Of a DNA stretch of 64,000 nt, positions 8,590 to 17,826 are shown piece after piece. The position numbers were made by a program, and so were the translations under genes. The notes under the pieces are model-generated. The model had not been told where the DNA came from and searched no databases. It saw only the letters and a program-made list of their open reading frames with translations. Positions within the stretch are counted from its first letter, which is position 1. Every line of letters starts with the position of its first letter. The DNA comes from JANJTB01 sp032027125 (GTDB taxonomy: Bacteria; Bacteroidota; Ignavibacteria; Kapaibacteriales; UBA2268), in contig JAVSMQ010000001.1 in the NCBI GenBank assembly GCA_032027125.1, positions 3,830,198 to 3,894,197 of the forward strand, written 5' to 3'.

Positions 8590-9009
8590 TTAAGAGTGAA
8601 GTATCATTTCAAATTCAGAATATTTAAGAATTTTTGTACTGATTAAACCATCAAGAACTAACAAGTCATCATCTCCGGTAATCAGGTAGTCTGAATCAGA
8701 ACATTTTGCAAGAGAAAGTAAATAGTTGTCCTTCTTATCCCTGCAAATATCAATTAACAAAGAAATTTTGACAACCTCGGAAACTTCATAAATTAAATCT
8801 AAGAATTCTTCAATCTGATAAGGTTTTATATATTTTTTGATTTTTGGCTTGTTTAATACTTCTGTTAATTCGATTAGCTGTTCGTGACAGGTAATAATTC
8901 TTATTGATTCATTATTGAGATAATTTTGTAGTCCTTTAAGGTGCTTACCAATCAGAAATGAAATCCAAATATTAGTATCAATTATAACTTTAATGTACTT
9001 GTCTGCCAT
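8590..9009 (-). CDS. PIN-domain ribonuclease toxin (COG1569 type)
   Basis: A 139-aa PIN-domain protein, the probable toxin of a type II toxin-antitoxin pair that cleaves RNA. Acidic metal-binding residues are visible in IIDTNIWISF near the N-terminus, in the central ELTEVLNK segment, and in CRDKKDNYLLSLA and ITGDDDLL. The open frame extends to 9039; MADKYIKV at 9009 is chosen because it places the first PIN strand directly after the start and leaves a modest 20-bp overlap with the antitoxin gene. No clear Shine-Dalgarno is seen, which fits coupled translation. Confidence 0.85.
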   Translation of the reverse strand: MADKYIKVIIDTNIWISFLIGKHLKGLQNYLNNESIRIITCHEQLIELTEVLNKPKIKKYIKPYQIEEFLDLIYEVSEVVKISLLIDICRDKKDNYLLSLAKCSDSDYLITGDDDLLVLDGLISTKILKYSEFEMILHS

Positions 9010-9223
9010 TTTTATATCTTTCATTTCGGACAGTTTCAACTTCCCGGGTTATTTCATCAAAAGACAACTCATCTGTTCCTGTGGACTTAAGAAGGGAATT
9101 AAACCTCTGTAAAAAGAGGTTCTTCTTTAACTCATTGAATATCAATAATTTATAATCTACATCAAGCTGAATTATTACATTCAATAACTGACCTTTATCA
9201 ATTTCTATGCTTACTGTATCCAT
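8990..9223 (-). CDS. Putative antitoxin paired with the PIN toxin
   Basis: A 77-aa protein directly upstream of, and overlapping, the PIN toxin by 20 bp. It starts with a short beta-like segment (VSIEIDKGQLLNVIIQL), then a helical region, and ends in a basic tail (RNERYKNGRQVH) that could wrap the toxin. The family is not recognised beyond resemblance to small antitoxins found with COG1569 PIN toxins. The antitoxin role is inferred from position, size and overlap. Confidence 0.7.
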   Translation of the reverse strand: MDTVSIEIDKGQLLNVIIQLDVDYKLLIFNELKKNLFLQRFNSLLKSTGTDELSFDEITREVETVRNERYKNGRQVH

Positions 9224-9385
9224 AATTTAAAAATTAATCTATTTACTAAATTTAACTATATTTATATAACATCTATGAACAATAAATATTTTATAGTAAA
9301 ATACAGGCTCATTTATTTCTATTATGATTTTATTCAATATCAGATTGTAATTAAAGCGATTGAATTAAATTTTTGAAAAAATAAA

Positions 9386-10633
9386 TTATTCAACTGCATT
9401 AGTTTCCCACCTGTAAACTTTATCCGACCGGCGAAGTACGACATCAGTAGGAATTGAAACGATATCGCCTTTTTCGACATTGTTGACAGGAAGCAGTTCT
9501 TTACGGATTTCCGTCGCTTTCCCTTCCCAAACACCTGTTGTGGGTCCTATTACTATCAAATCATCACCGACAGATAATCCGTCAGCCTTCAAAGTAACTT
9601 CAGCTACAGATAACTTTTTGAAATAATTTGTTATATCGCCGATGTATTTTTTGAAACGTGTTGCATTTGAGCCGTATTTGGGACTCCATTCGCCTAATTT
9701 CTGCCCCAGATAATATCCATCCCAAAATCCGCGGTTATAAACTTCTGCTAATCTATTATTCCAGTCTTCAACTTTATCCTGCGAAAAAGTACCGGATTGA
9801 TAGGCTTCGACTGCTTCGTGATAACATTCGACAGTCCGTTTGACGTATTCAGGCGAACGTCCGCGTCCCTCGATTTTCAAAACTGTTACACCTGCGTCCA
9901 GAATTCTGTCCAAAAAGTGAATGGTTTTCAAATCCTTTGGTGACATAATATATTCATTGTCAATTTCGAGTTCAGCTCCGGTTTCATTATCTGTTACAGA
10001 ATATCCACGGCGACAGATTTGCAGGCAGGAACCTCGGTTAGCACTTTTGTTGTATTCGTGCAGGCTTAAGTAACATTTTCCTGAAACTGCCATACATAGC
10101 GCTCCGTGAACAAACATTTCAATTTTTACAGGTTCCCCTTTTGGTCCTCTGATGTCATTCATTTTTACAAATTCTGTTATATTCGCAACCTGCTCAAGAT
10201 TCAGTTCGCGGGCAAGAACAATAACATCGGCAAATTTTGAAAAATACTTGACAGCACCGGAATTAGAAACATTTACCTGGGTTGAAATATGAACTTCCAC
10301 ACCTTTTTCCCGTGCATATTCAATAACTGACATATCGGAAGCTATAACAGCCGTTACACCGCTTATTTTAGATTCGTCAATTATTTTACACGCCAGGTCA
10401 TAATCTTCATCATACATCACTGTATTCAGCGTAATATAAGATTTCACATTGTTTTCATTACATATTTGAGTAATATTTTTCAAATCGTCAAATGTGAAAT
10501 TGACTGAAGATTTTGAACGCATATTCAGTTTGTCAATTCCGAAATATACTGAACCCGCTCCGGCATTAATTGCAGCAGCAAGAGATTCGTAAGATCCCAC
10601 GGGAGCCATAATTTCTATATTATTTGTATCCAT
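9386..10633 (-). CDS. U32 family protein, TrhP/YegQ-like (tRNA uridine hydroxylation)
   Basis: A 415-aa protein of the collagenase-like U32 family. Despite the 'peptidase' label, characterised relatives (TrhP, RlhA, UbiU/UbiV) are Fe-S proteins acting in RNA or quinone hydroxylation. It opens with MAPVGSYESLAAAINAGA, the usual first strand and helix of the barrel. It carries the family signature EMFVHGALCMAVSGKCYLS followed by two more cysteines in RGSCLQICRRGY, giving four candidate cluster ligands. A C-terminal beta domain (from about residue 340) matches the TrhP rather than the short-form layout. Monocistronic. Confidence 0.87.
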   Translation of the reverse strand: MDTNNIEIMAPVGSYESLAAAINAGAGSVYFGIDKLNMRSKSSVNFTFDDLKNITQICNENNVKSYITLNTVMYDEDYDLACKIIDESKISGVTAVIASDMSVIEYAREKGVEVHISTQVNVSNSGAVKYFSKFADVIVLARELNLEQVANITEFVKMNDIRGPKGEPVKIEMFVHGALCMAVSGKCYLSLHEYNKSANRGSCLQICRRGYSVTDNETGAELEIDNEYIMSPKDLKTIHFLDRILDAGVTVLKIEGRGRSPEYVKRTVECYHEAVEAYQSGTFSQDKVEDWNNRLAEVYNRGFWDGYYLGQKLGEWSPKYGSNATRFKKYIGDITNYFKKLSVAEVTLKADGLSVGDDLIVIGPTTGVWEGKATEIRKELLPVNNVEKGDIVSIPTDVVLRRSDKVYRWETNAVE

Positions 10634-10839
10634 TATCTTTTAGACAACTAAAGTTTGATTAATTTATAATAAAATTAATACAAAAATATACAATTAATCT
10701 AAGCTAATCTTAACAAATTGTAAATTAAACCATTTAATAAGTACATCAATCTTAAAAATATTATTACTTTTAAAAATAATTCTGTCGCCTTTTTTTGATT
10801 TAGATACTCTTACTGATTGTAAAACAAAACAAAAGTACG

Positions 10840-11379
10840 ATGAAGAACAGACAAGATATATTTTTGGAACATTTTGAACCGCTTAAGAAGAATCTATGGA
10901 GGTTTTGTCTTTCGGTATCGCCGACTTATGATGATGCTAAAGATTTGCTTCAGGATACGATAGAGACTGCATATAGAGAGTTTGAGAATTTAAAGCACAA
11001 AGAGGCATTTCTATCGTGGATGTTTTCGATTGCTTCAAGACTGAATAACTCTTATCAGTCCAAAAGATGTAAAACGGAATTATCATCTGAAAAATATTAT
11101 GATTTGCTCGAATCTAATGAACTTACTCCCGATAGAATTTTTGAAATTAAATTGTTATATCAGGCTTTGGAAAAATTGCCAATAGAACAGAAAGAAGCTA
11201 TTGTACTCTGTAATATTCTTGGTTATCCGCAAAATATTGCCGCAGAAATACAAAATGTCAAACTTGAAACGCTTAAACAAAGAATATTACGCGGAAAATC
11301 ACAACTGAAAATACTATTGAGTTCTGAAATCAAAACAACAGGGGAGTTTGTAAATCATAATCCTGTGAGGCAGAAATGA
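10840..11379 (+). CDS. ECF-family RNA polymerase sigma factor
   Basis: A 179-aa sigma-70 family protein with only regions 2 and 4. Region 2 covers about residues 10-75, including DDAKDLLQDTIETAY and AFLSWMFSIASRLNN; region 4 covers about 110-165, including LPIEQKEAIVLCNILGY and the recognition helix LETLKQRILRGKSQL. Its stop overlaps the next start as ATGA, so it is co-translated with a membrane protein that probably controls it. The regulon is unknown. Confidence 0.93.
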   Translation: MKNRQDIFLEHFEPLKKNLWRFCLSVSPTYDDAKDLLQDTIETAYREFENLKHKEAFLSWMFSIASRLNNSYQSKRCKTELSSEKYYDLLESNELTPDRIFEIKLLYQALEKLPIEQKEAIVLCNILGYPQNIAAEIQNVKLETLKQRILRGKSQLKILLSSEIKTTGEFVNHNPVRQK

Positions 11380-14009
11380 AAGCTATAGATAAAATATTTG
11401 ATGATATTTCAAGAACGAAATTACCTGAGTTCCCGCTTTCGGACAGTGAAATCAGGTTAGGTTTGTCAGAAATTGATAAAAATAAAAAAAATAAAAATTC
11501 AAATAAAAGAGGAATTATTATTATGGGTATTCTATCAGTATTAATTATTATTTTGATAAACTTTTTGTTCTTTCAAAATCCTGAAAATAATTCCGAATTG
11601 AAACAAATTTCGGATTTAAATTCTAAGAATCATCAAACAACGGAAAATATATCATCAGTTAATGAAAATAAATCAGTTATCGGAATTACCCGCAGTAAAT
11701 CAGATACTACTGAATATTTGGCTGATAATCATTCATTTCAGACTAATGATACTATTTTACATGTCAAATCACAAAAACTTTCCCGTAAGGATAAAATTCA
11801 AATTAATAGAATGATAAGTGAATATAAATCACAATCATCAAAAGGACAGCCTCAATATGATACCCTATCCGAAGATAATGAAGAAATAAATCAAAATATT
11901 GAAACAGATAATTTACCTCAAATTAGAACTGCCGATGATGAATTACTGATTAAAAGAAAAATTGATGAATATCTCGGACGTACTGATAAGGTCAGACAAA
12001 ATGTAGATTCAATTTTGAATATTTCCAATAAATTAGAAACAGAATCATCTGATAAAACTAAAGAATTTTTGAAGAAACTTAAAGATAAAGAACTTCCAAA
12101 AAATTTAAATTCATTTAAAAAAGTCGAATTGACTATAACTGATGAAGAACAAATCAAAAAAATAAAAGAGAAAAATTTTCTAAATCCTCTTGATACAAAC
12201 AAAGTCAAAAGCATTAACAACAATATCACTATTGACTATACAACAAAGGATACTGAAAAAGTCGATATTGATTCAATTGAGGTACTTGTTCTAACTGATG
12301 ATGAACTGGAAAAGATTAATATCAAAAAAGTTGACTGCGGTTATTTGTTCTTAACAGAATTAGTTTTCCCTGATTTAACAAACAATATATCAGGACTTGA
12401 ATCCTATGGTTACCCAAAACAGGGATTAGCAAGAGCAGTTTACCTTGTAACAGATTCATTCAGATTTCAATTAGACTACCTAAAGAATCCTAATTGGGAA
12501 ATGACAAAAAGCCTGGGGATTTTTCCGGTAGGCTTAAACCTATATAGAGCCGATAGCAACAAGCAATCTTACTTAGCTTCATCTTTTGGTTATGGGCTAT
12601 TTAAAACCCCTAAAATAATTCATAATAATCAAATTATCTCCGGTCGTTTGCTTTCTGACTTGCGAAAAATATTTGATAGAAGAGAAATAGTTAATTCTAT
12701 AAAAATTTATTTTAATAAGCAAGAAAACGAAAATCTCAAAGCATCTATACCTATATTTCTTAAAGTTAATTCAGATATTTCTTCAGGTTACATCATTTTA
12801 AAATATCTTGCAACTCGGAATTTTATAAGCTTGCTACCAAAAAGATATAAATTTGATAATTATAACCATCTTTTTTCTCATCAACTTGAGTATTTTGATG
12901 CAAATGAAATCAATAATCAGTTCCATAATGCTGTTTTTGAATTAGGAAATGCCTGCAAACATAACTCACTTGTAAAGTCTAATTTGCAAAATAAAGAACC
13001 CAAAGAAATCAAGCAGATTGCCGGAATTGAGAAACTCTTCTTAACTACTAAAGAAGCTGAAAAGATTGGTATTTCTAAAAATGGTGATACGCTATCAACT
13101 CTATTTGAAGATTACATCAATAAGGATGATATTCCTTTTGGTGGATTGGAGATGATAAGTAAGATGTATAATTATGATACAACGAAACAGAATATTTTGT
13201 TTAAATCAAATCCATATATAATTATCAATAATTTTCAAGGTGAAAGGGGAATTAAAATTCAACCGAATATATATACCGGTTGGGATTACAGTATTTGGTC
13301 GGATATAGCGGCAGTCGGAATGATGTATCAATCCGTTAAAATTGCCAAAGGTGTGCAGGCATCAACAGTTGTTATATCTCAAATATCTCAATCTCCATTA
13401 CTAAAAGCCGATTCAATAAATGATGGGTATATCGAAATTGACAATATTGTTAAACGCGATTCTATGGGGAACTATAAACCATTATTATGGAATCTGCTGC
13501 CTGTCAGAATTGAATGGAAGGAGTATGAAGGTAGCGATACAATATCGAATAATGTTGATTTCTGGTTTTATATCAGCAGAAAGTTTGCAGAATTATTGCC
13601 GGATAGATACAAAATTCCTATCCTGAAAGAGCTTGATATTATCTCAAGAGTGGAAGATGGATTAATTTCTCCAGATGATGCCTGTAAAGAGCTGAAGGGC
13701 GAAGTTTCGTATCTTGGAGTATGTAAGTTAAAGAATGATTTGTTTATAAGTTTAAATATTTATCCCAATCCTGTAACATCAAATCAAATTAATATAGGTT
13801 TCTCATTAAAAGCCGAAAACAGATTAAAGTTTGAATTGTATAATTACGATGGAAAATTTATTGGAACTTTGAAAGACTTTTCGGACTATACTTTGGGAAA
13901 TATTCAGTTAAATATGCCTCTTCCTGAAACCGGTCAGGGTGTTTATTTCCTGAATATAAGCGATGATAAGGGCAGCTCGGTTAATGAAAAATTTATCAAA
14001 TTAAAATAA
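11376..14009 (+). CDS. Membrane-anchored putative anti-sigma factor with T9SS-like C-terminal domain
   Basis: An 877-aa protein overlapping the sigma-factor stop by four bases. Residues 1-45 are polar and would stay in the cytoplasm, where anti-sigma factors hold their sigma. Residues ~47-67 form one transmembrane helix (GILSVLIIILINFLFF). A long lysine/glutamate-rich linker and an extracytoplasmic region follow. The short pattern LT-x-x-E-x-EKI-x-I appears twice, near residues 305 and 555. The last ~85 residues look like a type A T9SS domain (IYPNPVTSNQINIGF, GVYFLNISD, KFIKLK). A single protein combining a sigma-binding tail, TM anchor and T9SS domain is odd, since T9SS cargo normally loses its signal peptide. 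The regulatory role is inferred from gene order. Confidence 0.65.
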   Translation: MKAIDKIFDDISRTKLPEFPLSDSEIRLGLSEIDKNKKNKNSNKRGIIIMGILSVLIIILINFLFFQNPENNSELKQISDLNSKNHQTTENISSVNENKSVIGITRSKSDTTEYLADNHSFQTNDTILHVKSQKLSRKDKIQINRMISEYKSQSSKGQPQYDTLSEDNEEINQNIETDNLPQIRTADDELLIKRKIDEYLGRTDKVRQNVDSILNISNKLETESSDKTKEFLKKLKDKELPKNLNSFKKVELTITDEEQIKKIKEKNFLNPLDTNKVKSINNNITIDYTTKDTEKVDIDSIEVLVLTDDELEKINIKKVDCGYLFLTELVFPDLTNNISGLESYGYPKQGLARAVYLVTDSFRFQLDYLKNPNWEMTKSLGIFPVGLNLYRADSNKQSYLASSFGYGLFKTPKIIHNNQIISGRLLSDLRKIFDRREIVNSIKIYFNKQENENLKASIPIFLKVNSDISSGYIILKYLATRNFISLLPKRYKFDNYNHLFSHQLEYFDANEINNQFHNAVFELGNACKHNSLVKSNLQNKEPKEIKQIAGIEKLFLTTKEAEKIGISKNGDTLSTLFEDYINKDDIPFGGLEMISKMYNYDTTKQNILFKSNPYIIINNFQGERGIKIQPNIYTGWDYSIWSDIAAVGMMYQSVKIAKGVQASTVVISQISQSPLLKADSINDGYIEIDNIVKRDSMGNYKPLLWNLLPVRIEWKEYEGSDTISNNVDFWFYISRKFAELLPDRYKIPILKELDIISRVEDGLISPDDACKELKGEVSYLGVCKLKNDLFISLNIYPNPVTSNQINIGFSLKAENRLKFELYNYDGKFIGTLKDFSDYTLGNIQLNMPLPETGQGVYFLNISDDKGSSVNEKFIKLK

Positions 14010-14054
14010 TAGAAATTGAGTTTTTGTCAATAGAAGAAGACAAGATTTGTTTTT

Positions 14055-15017
14055 CTAATCTTCTGAACTTATAATAATACTTATTCTTGATGAATCATTC
14101 GGTGGTAAAAATTTAATAAACCGTATATGTTTTGATGTATAACCTCCACTTGAGCCTGATACATTGTCATAATTATATGTGTATTTTATATTGGATAAAT
14201 CCGTGATTCCAATATCAACTTTTAAATCACCATTTTCTTCTATTGTATAAGGAAGTGAAAACAGATTGAGTGTTGTATAATAATCAGTTTCATCTCTCCA
14301 TGAACCACCGGTATTTGGTAAATCATAATCTTTTTCCTGATATACATATAAAATGGAATCAATAATACCATTAATAGTATCAAGATAAATCTCAGCATTA
14401 TAAAAATAACAAGTTTGATGTGAAATATCCTCTATGGAAAATTGGTGATTACTTTTGCAGAAGTTAAAGTCTGCAATAATGTTGTTTTTATAACAAGTTC
14501 TACAAAACACTGATTGACCCCAGTCTCCATTATCTCCGGTATTAGAAACGGAAAAATTTCCGTTAAATTCTTTTGGATTGTTTTCATCATTAAATATTGC
14601 TTGTAATCCGCTCAAATTAATTGAAATTTTTTTTAATATTTTATTGTTAAACTCATTAAAATTGGAAAAAGAAAGTGATAAAATATGTTCAATTGGAAAG
14701 CTATAAAGCTTACTAATAAAACCAAAATAAGCATCTTCATTATAATCAACAACGAGAGAATCACTGCTGTTTATTCCTGATTTTGAAAACATACTTATGA
14801 TACGGTAAAGGCGAAAAGTAATTGAACTATCGTTAGATAATTTAAATGTACATTCACTTGAAAATGAAGCATCTTTAAAGTTCAAATTTTTGATTTTCTC
14901 AATGTCAAATTTTAAAATCTCTCCATCATTTTGAATTATATTAATAATATTCCCACACTTTACCGATGTTAAGCCGAATATAAAAAAACAAAACATAGCT
15001 GCTAATATTACTTTCAT
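14055..15017 (-). CDS. Secreted protein of unknown function, paralogous N-terminus with upstream neighbour
   Basis: A 320-aa exported protein with a Sec signal peptide (VILAAMFCFFIFGLTSVKC). Residues ~25-50 read IIQNDGEILKFDIEKIKNL, the same pattern as VITLQNNEIITIDVNKIDRI in the upstream protein; this 'effect on a line of text, then DI-x-KI-x-x-(L/I)-x-F' segment is common in Bacteroidota surface proteins. The rest includes four cysteines in a cluster (CRTCYKN, FNFCKS, HQTCYFY) that could bind metal or form disulfides. No T9SS domain is seen at the C-terminus. It sits 5 bp after the upstream gene, so the two form an operon. Confidence 0.6.
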   Translation of the reverse strand: MKVILAAMFCFFIFGLTSVKCGNIINIIQNDGEILKFDIEKIKNLNFKDASFSSECTFKLSNDSSITFRLYRIISMFSKSGINSSDSLVVDYNEDAYFGFISKLYSFPIEHILSLSFSNFNEFNNKILKKISINLSGLQAIFNDENNPKEFNGNFSVSNTGDNGDWGQSVFCRTCYKNNIIADFNFCKSNHQFSIEDISHQTCYFYNAEIYLDTINGIIDSILYVYQEKDYDLPNTGGSWRDETDYYTTLNLFSLPYTIEENGDLKVDIGITDLSNIKYTYNYDNVSGSSGGYTSKHIRFIKFLPPNDSSRISIIISSED

Positions 15018-15022
15018 CTAAG

Positions 15023-15481
15023 TTAATCCTCATTCAAAATGATAATTTTATGTTTATCTAAATAACTGCCCATTAATATTTTGCAGAAGTAAACGCCTGA
15101 TGGTAAAGAATTGTTGTTAATATCTTTTAGTTCTAAAGTTAATGAATTCAGACCTACATTTGCTATATAATTATCTATAGATAATGCAGTTTCTCCATAA
15201 ATATTAAAAATAGTCAGTTGTACTTCCTGATTATGCATCGAATTAAATTCAATTATCGTAAAACTTCTACATGGGTTTGGATAATTTTTGATATTTTGTT
15301 GATTTTCTGAAGGGTTTGTTTTTATCGAATTAACGATATCAAACTTTATTCTGTCAATTTTATTAACATCAATAGTAATTATTTCATTGTTTTGTAAAGT
15401 AATAACTAATTTTTCATCTTCTGCAAAAATGAAATTGAAGACGATTAAAAATATCACCAAGGAAATTATTATTATTCTCAT
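15023..15481 (-). CDS. Small secreted protein with T9SS type A sorting domain
   Basis: A 152-aa protein made almost entirely of a signal peptide (IIIISLVIFLIVFNFIFA), a 25-residue VITLQNNEIITIDVNKIDRI segment, and a T9SS sorting domain (NYPNPCRSFTIIEF, FNIYGETAL, GVYFCKIL, HKIIIL). With so little between signal and sorting domain it may act as a surface peptide or a partner of the next gene, which carries the same N-terminal segment but lacks the sorting domain. First gene of a two-gene operon. Confidence 0.7.
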   Translation of the reverse strand: MRIIIISLVIFLIVFNFIFAEDEKLVITLQNNEIITIDVNKIDRIKFDIVNSIKTNPSENQQNIKNYPNPCRSFTIIEFNSMHNQEVQLTIFNIYGETALSIDNYIANVGLNSLTLELKDINNNSLPSGVYFCKILMGSYLDKHKIIILNED

Positions 15482-15617
15482 TAAAATATTCCTAATTTAT
15501 ATATTCAAATATAAACAATATTTGAATTATAATCATTTTTAAAACAAGAATTAATTTATTAACATTACTTTTTTGAAATGATTTTATAATATCATCAAAA
15601 ATGAAAGAATATTTTAA

Positions 15618-16403
15618 TCAGATATTAAAATTAAACGCTACAATTCTACTAACCTTAAAATCAGGATATTCGTTTTGTAAATCCTTGTTTTCATGCAGAT
15701 AAGGTATCAATTTACCGATTGCAAATCCAACTGCAGAACCAACCAATATATCAATAGGGAAGTGCCTGCCTGAAAAAACTCTAAGCAATGCCGTCGTACT
15801 TGCAAGAGTCATCGAACCGAGCCAAATTAATGTATGATTAGAGGTTTCCGGATAGTAATTTCCATAAGTTTCAGCAAAAAAAGTCATTCCTGCAAAAGCA
15901 AGACAGGCATGACCCGAGAAGAATGACTGCCGTGCATCTTTTGTCAGTTTCATTTCCATCGGTGCTTCGGAACTGTAAACGTATGGTCGGGTCTCTCTGA
16001 AAATGTTTTTAGTCAAAGTTGTTGTACTGATACTCAAAGCCGCTGACTCAAGATACATTAATCCGTAAATTCCCCAATCTTGCTTTACTCTTCCGTCAAA
16101 AATCTGTAATGCCGGAACAGCTATACATACACCTAACAATACATCGCTGACTAATGCATTTGCGTCACTGAAATTATCAACAGAAATTTGGTTAATACCC
16201 AACAATTTCTTGTTCATCAGCAATTCAACCTGATATTCTGTATGCGGCTTAAAATCAGAATTTGTAATCGAAAAAGCAAATCCTGTAATAGTGGCAATTG
16301 TCGTTATGCTTGCCTGAGTTTTATCATCAAATACATAAGGTCCGGCAAACGCTTGTATATTATAAATGAAAACCAACAATATTGAAATGAAAAATTTATT
16401 CAT
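15618..16403 (-). CDS. PAP2-superfamily membrane-associated phosphatase
   Basis: A 261-aa protein with an N-terminal signal and hydrophobic segments, carrying the PAP2 three-part active site: KNIFRETRP (motif 1), FSGH (motif 2) and SGRHFPID (motif 3 with the catalytic His and Asp). Such enzymes remove phosphate from lipid phosphates such as undecaprenyl pyrophosphate or phosphatidic acid at the periplasmic face. The frame runs to 16451, but ATG at 16403 (MNKFFISI) starts the signal peptide and overlaps the upstream peptidase stop by 8 bp. Exact substrate unknown. Confidence 0.88.
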   Translation of the reverse strand: MNKFFISILLVFIYNIQAFAGPYVFDDKTQASITTIATITGFAFSITNSDFKPHTEYQVELLMNKKLLGINQISVDNFSDANALVSDVLLGVCIAVPALQIFDGRVKQDWGIYGLMYLESAALSISTTTLTKNIFRETRPYVYSSEAPMEMKLTKDARQSFFSGHACLAFAGMTFFAETYGNYYPETSNHTLIWLGSMTLASTTALLRVFSGRHFPIDILVGSAVGFAIGKLIPYLHENKDLQNEYPDFKVSRIVAFNFNI

Positions 16404-17685
16404 CTTTCTCTGAAATTTCTTTTGGTAAAACATCAACTCTAATTGATTCATCCTTTTTCAGATATTTTGCAGCAAATTTTGAAACAGAGCTTGCATCTAC
16501 ATCTGAATATTTTCCGAGAACATCAAAAATCAGTTCGGGATTATCCCAAAACAAGGTAAAATTACCAACCATATCAGCCAAGCCATGTGAATATTGAATT
16601 TCATTTGCCATTTGTGAAGTGAGTTGGTTTCTGCATTTTTCTAATAATGACAATTCAATATTGCCTTCTTTCAATTTATCAAGTTCATTATATATTGCTT
16701 CTGCAAGTTCGCCGGTTGTAATATGAGATTTGTTTGCAACTGCATAAAAAGTCAGCAATGAACAATTTTCGCGTTTATCAACAAAAGCTCCCACCTGTGA
16801 AGCAATCTGCAACTCATAGACCATTTTTTTGTAAAATTCAGAGCTTTTTCCGATTCCTGCCATAAATGATAATACTTCAGCAGTATATAAATCTTCCGAC
16901 CGGTAATCCCCAAGATGAAAAGAAATGAAAACAGCAGGAAGTGGTACATTGTCAAAAGTGTTGATATTTTTGCCGTATAGTTTATACTTTTCATCAAAGA
17001 CATTTCGTTGGATTTCCTTCTGAGGAATATTCAGCCCGAAATATTTCTCGACAATTGGTATGGTTTTGTTGGGCTCGCAATCACCGGCAAGAACTAAACA
17101 GGCGTTTTCGGGATTATAGAAAGTATGAAAAAAATCATTAACATCTTCAAGAGTAGAATTTGCAACATCCTCCTTGCTTCCGTGAACTTCCCAAGAGTAA
17201 GAACATTCCGGCTGGTAAGCCCCGGCAGCAAGGTATTCACGCCATCTTCCGTAAGGCTGGTTTTCAACCGTTTGCAGTATTTCTTCAGTAACAACCTTTT
17301 GCTGTGTTTCGAGAGCGGTTTGCGAAATTTCGGAATAAAACATTCTGTCAGATTCTAACCACAAACCAAGTTCAAGCTGGTGTGAAGGGAGAGTCATGGT
17401 ATAAGCGGTATAATCATAAGTAGTATAGGCATTGTTTGTACCGCCGGCTGATGAACAAATTTTGTCAAATTCCCCTTTGGGTACATGTTTGGAACCTTCA
17501 AACATTAAATGTTCAAATAAATGAGCAAATCCCCTTCTTCCGATTCTTTCATCTTTAGAGCCTACCTTGTAAGATAAATTCATGCTGACAATCGGAGTTT
17601 TTGGATTATAAAGAATTACAACCTCAAGACCATTAATTAATTTTTTTCTATATATTTTAACATACTTGTTTAGTTCAAAACTCAT
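16396..17685 (-). CDS. M16-family zinc peptidase (pitrilysin/processing peptidase type)
   Basis: A 429-aa single-unit M16 peptidase. The inverted zinc motif is HLFEH, with H55, E58 and H59, in the context FAHLFEHLMFEG. A further glutamate-rich helix (TEEILQTVENQPYGR) is in the expected place for the third ligand. The C-terminal half carries the non-catalytic M16 domain. The start at 17685 follows an AGGT site. No signal peptide is visible, so it may work in the cytoplasm or be exported another way. The stop overlaps the PAP2 gene, forming an operon. Confidence 0.9.
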   Translation of the reverse strand: MSFELNKYVKIYRKKLINGLEVVILYNPKTPIVSMNLSYKVGSKDERIGRRGFAHLFEHLMFEGSKHVPKGEFDKICSSAGGTNNAYTTYDYTAYTMTLPSHQLELGLWLESDRMFYSEISQTALETQQKVVTEEILQTVENQPYGRWREYLAAGAYQPECSYSWEVHGSKEDVANSTLEDVNDFFHTFYNPENACLVLAGDCEPNKTIPIVEKYFGLNIPQKEIQRNVFDEKYKLYGKNINTFDNVPLPAVFISFHLGDYRSEDLYTAEVLSFMAGIGKSSEFYKKMVYELQIASQVGAFVDKRENCSLLTFYAVANKSHITTGELAEAIYNELDKLKEGNIELSLLEKCRNQLTSQMANEIQYSHGLADMVGNFTLFWDNPELIFDVLGKYSDVDASSVSKFAAKYLKKDESIRVDVLPKEISEKDE

Positions 17686-17826
17686 TTTTTACCTAAAAAT
17701 TAATAAAAGACGCATAAAAATATTGAAATTTTAAAAAATATTTTTAATAATTCACATTATTTATATAATTTGAAGTTTGTTTGGTGACTAATTTTAAAAA
17801 AAATAAGTTAATTTGGAGTTTTTGTT

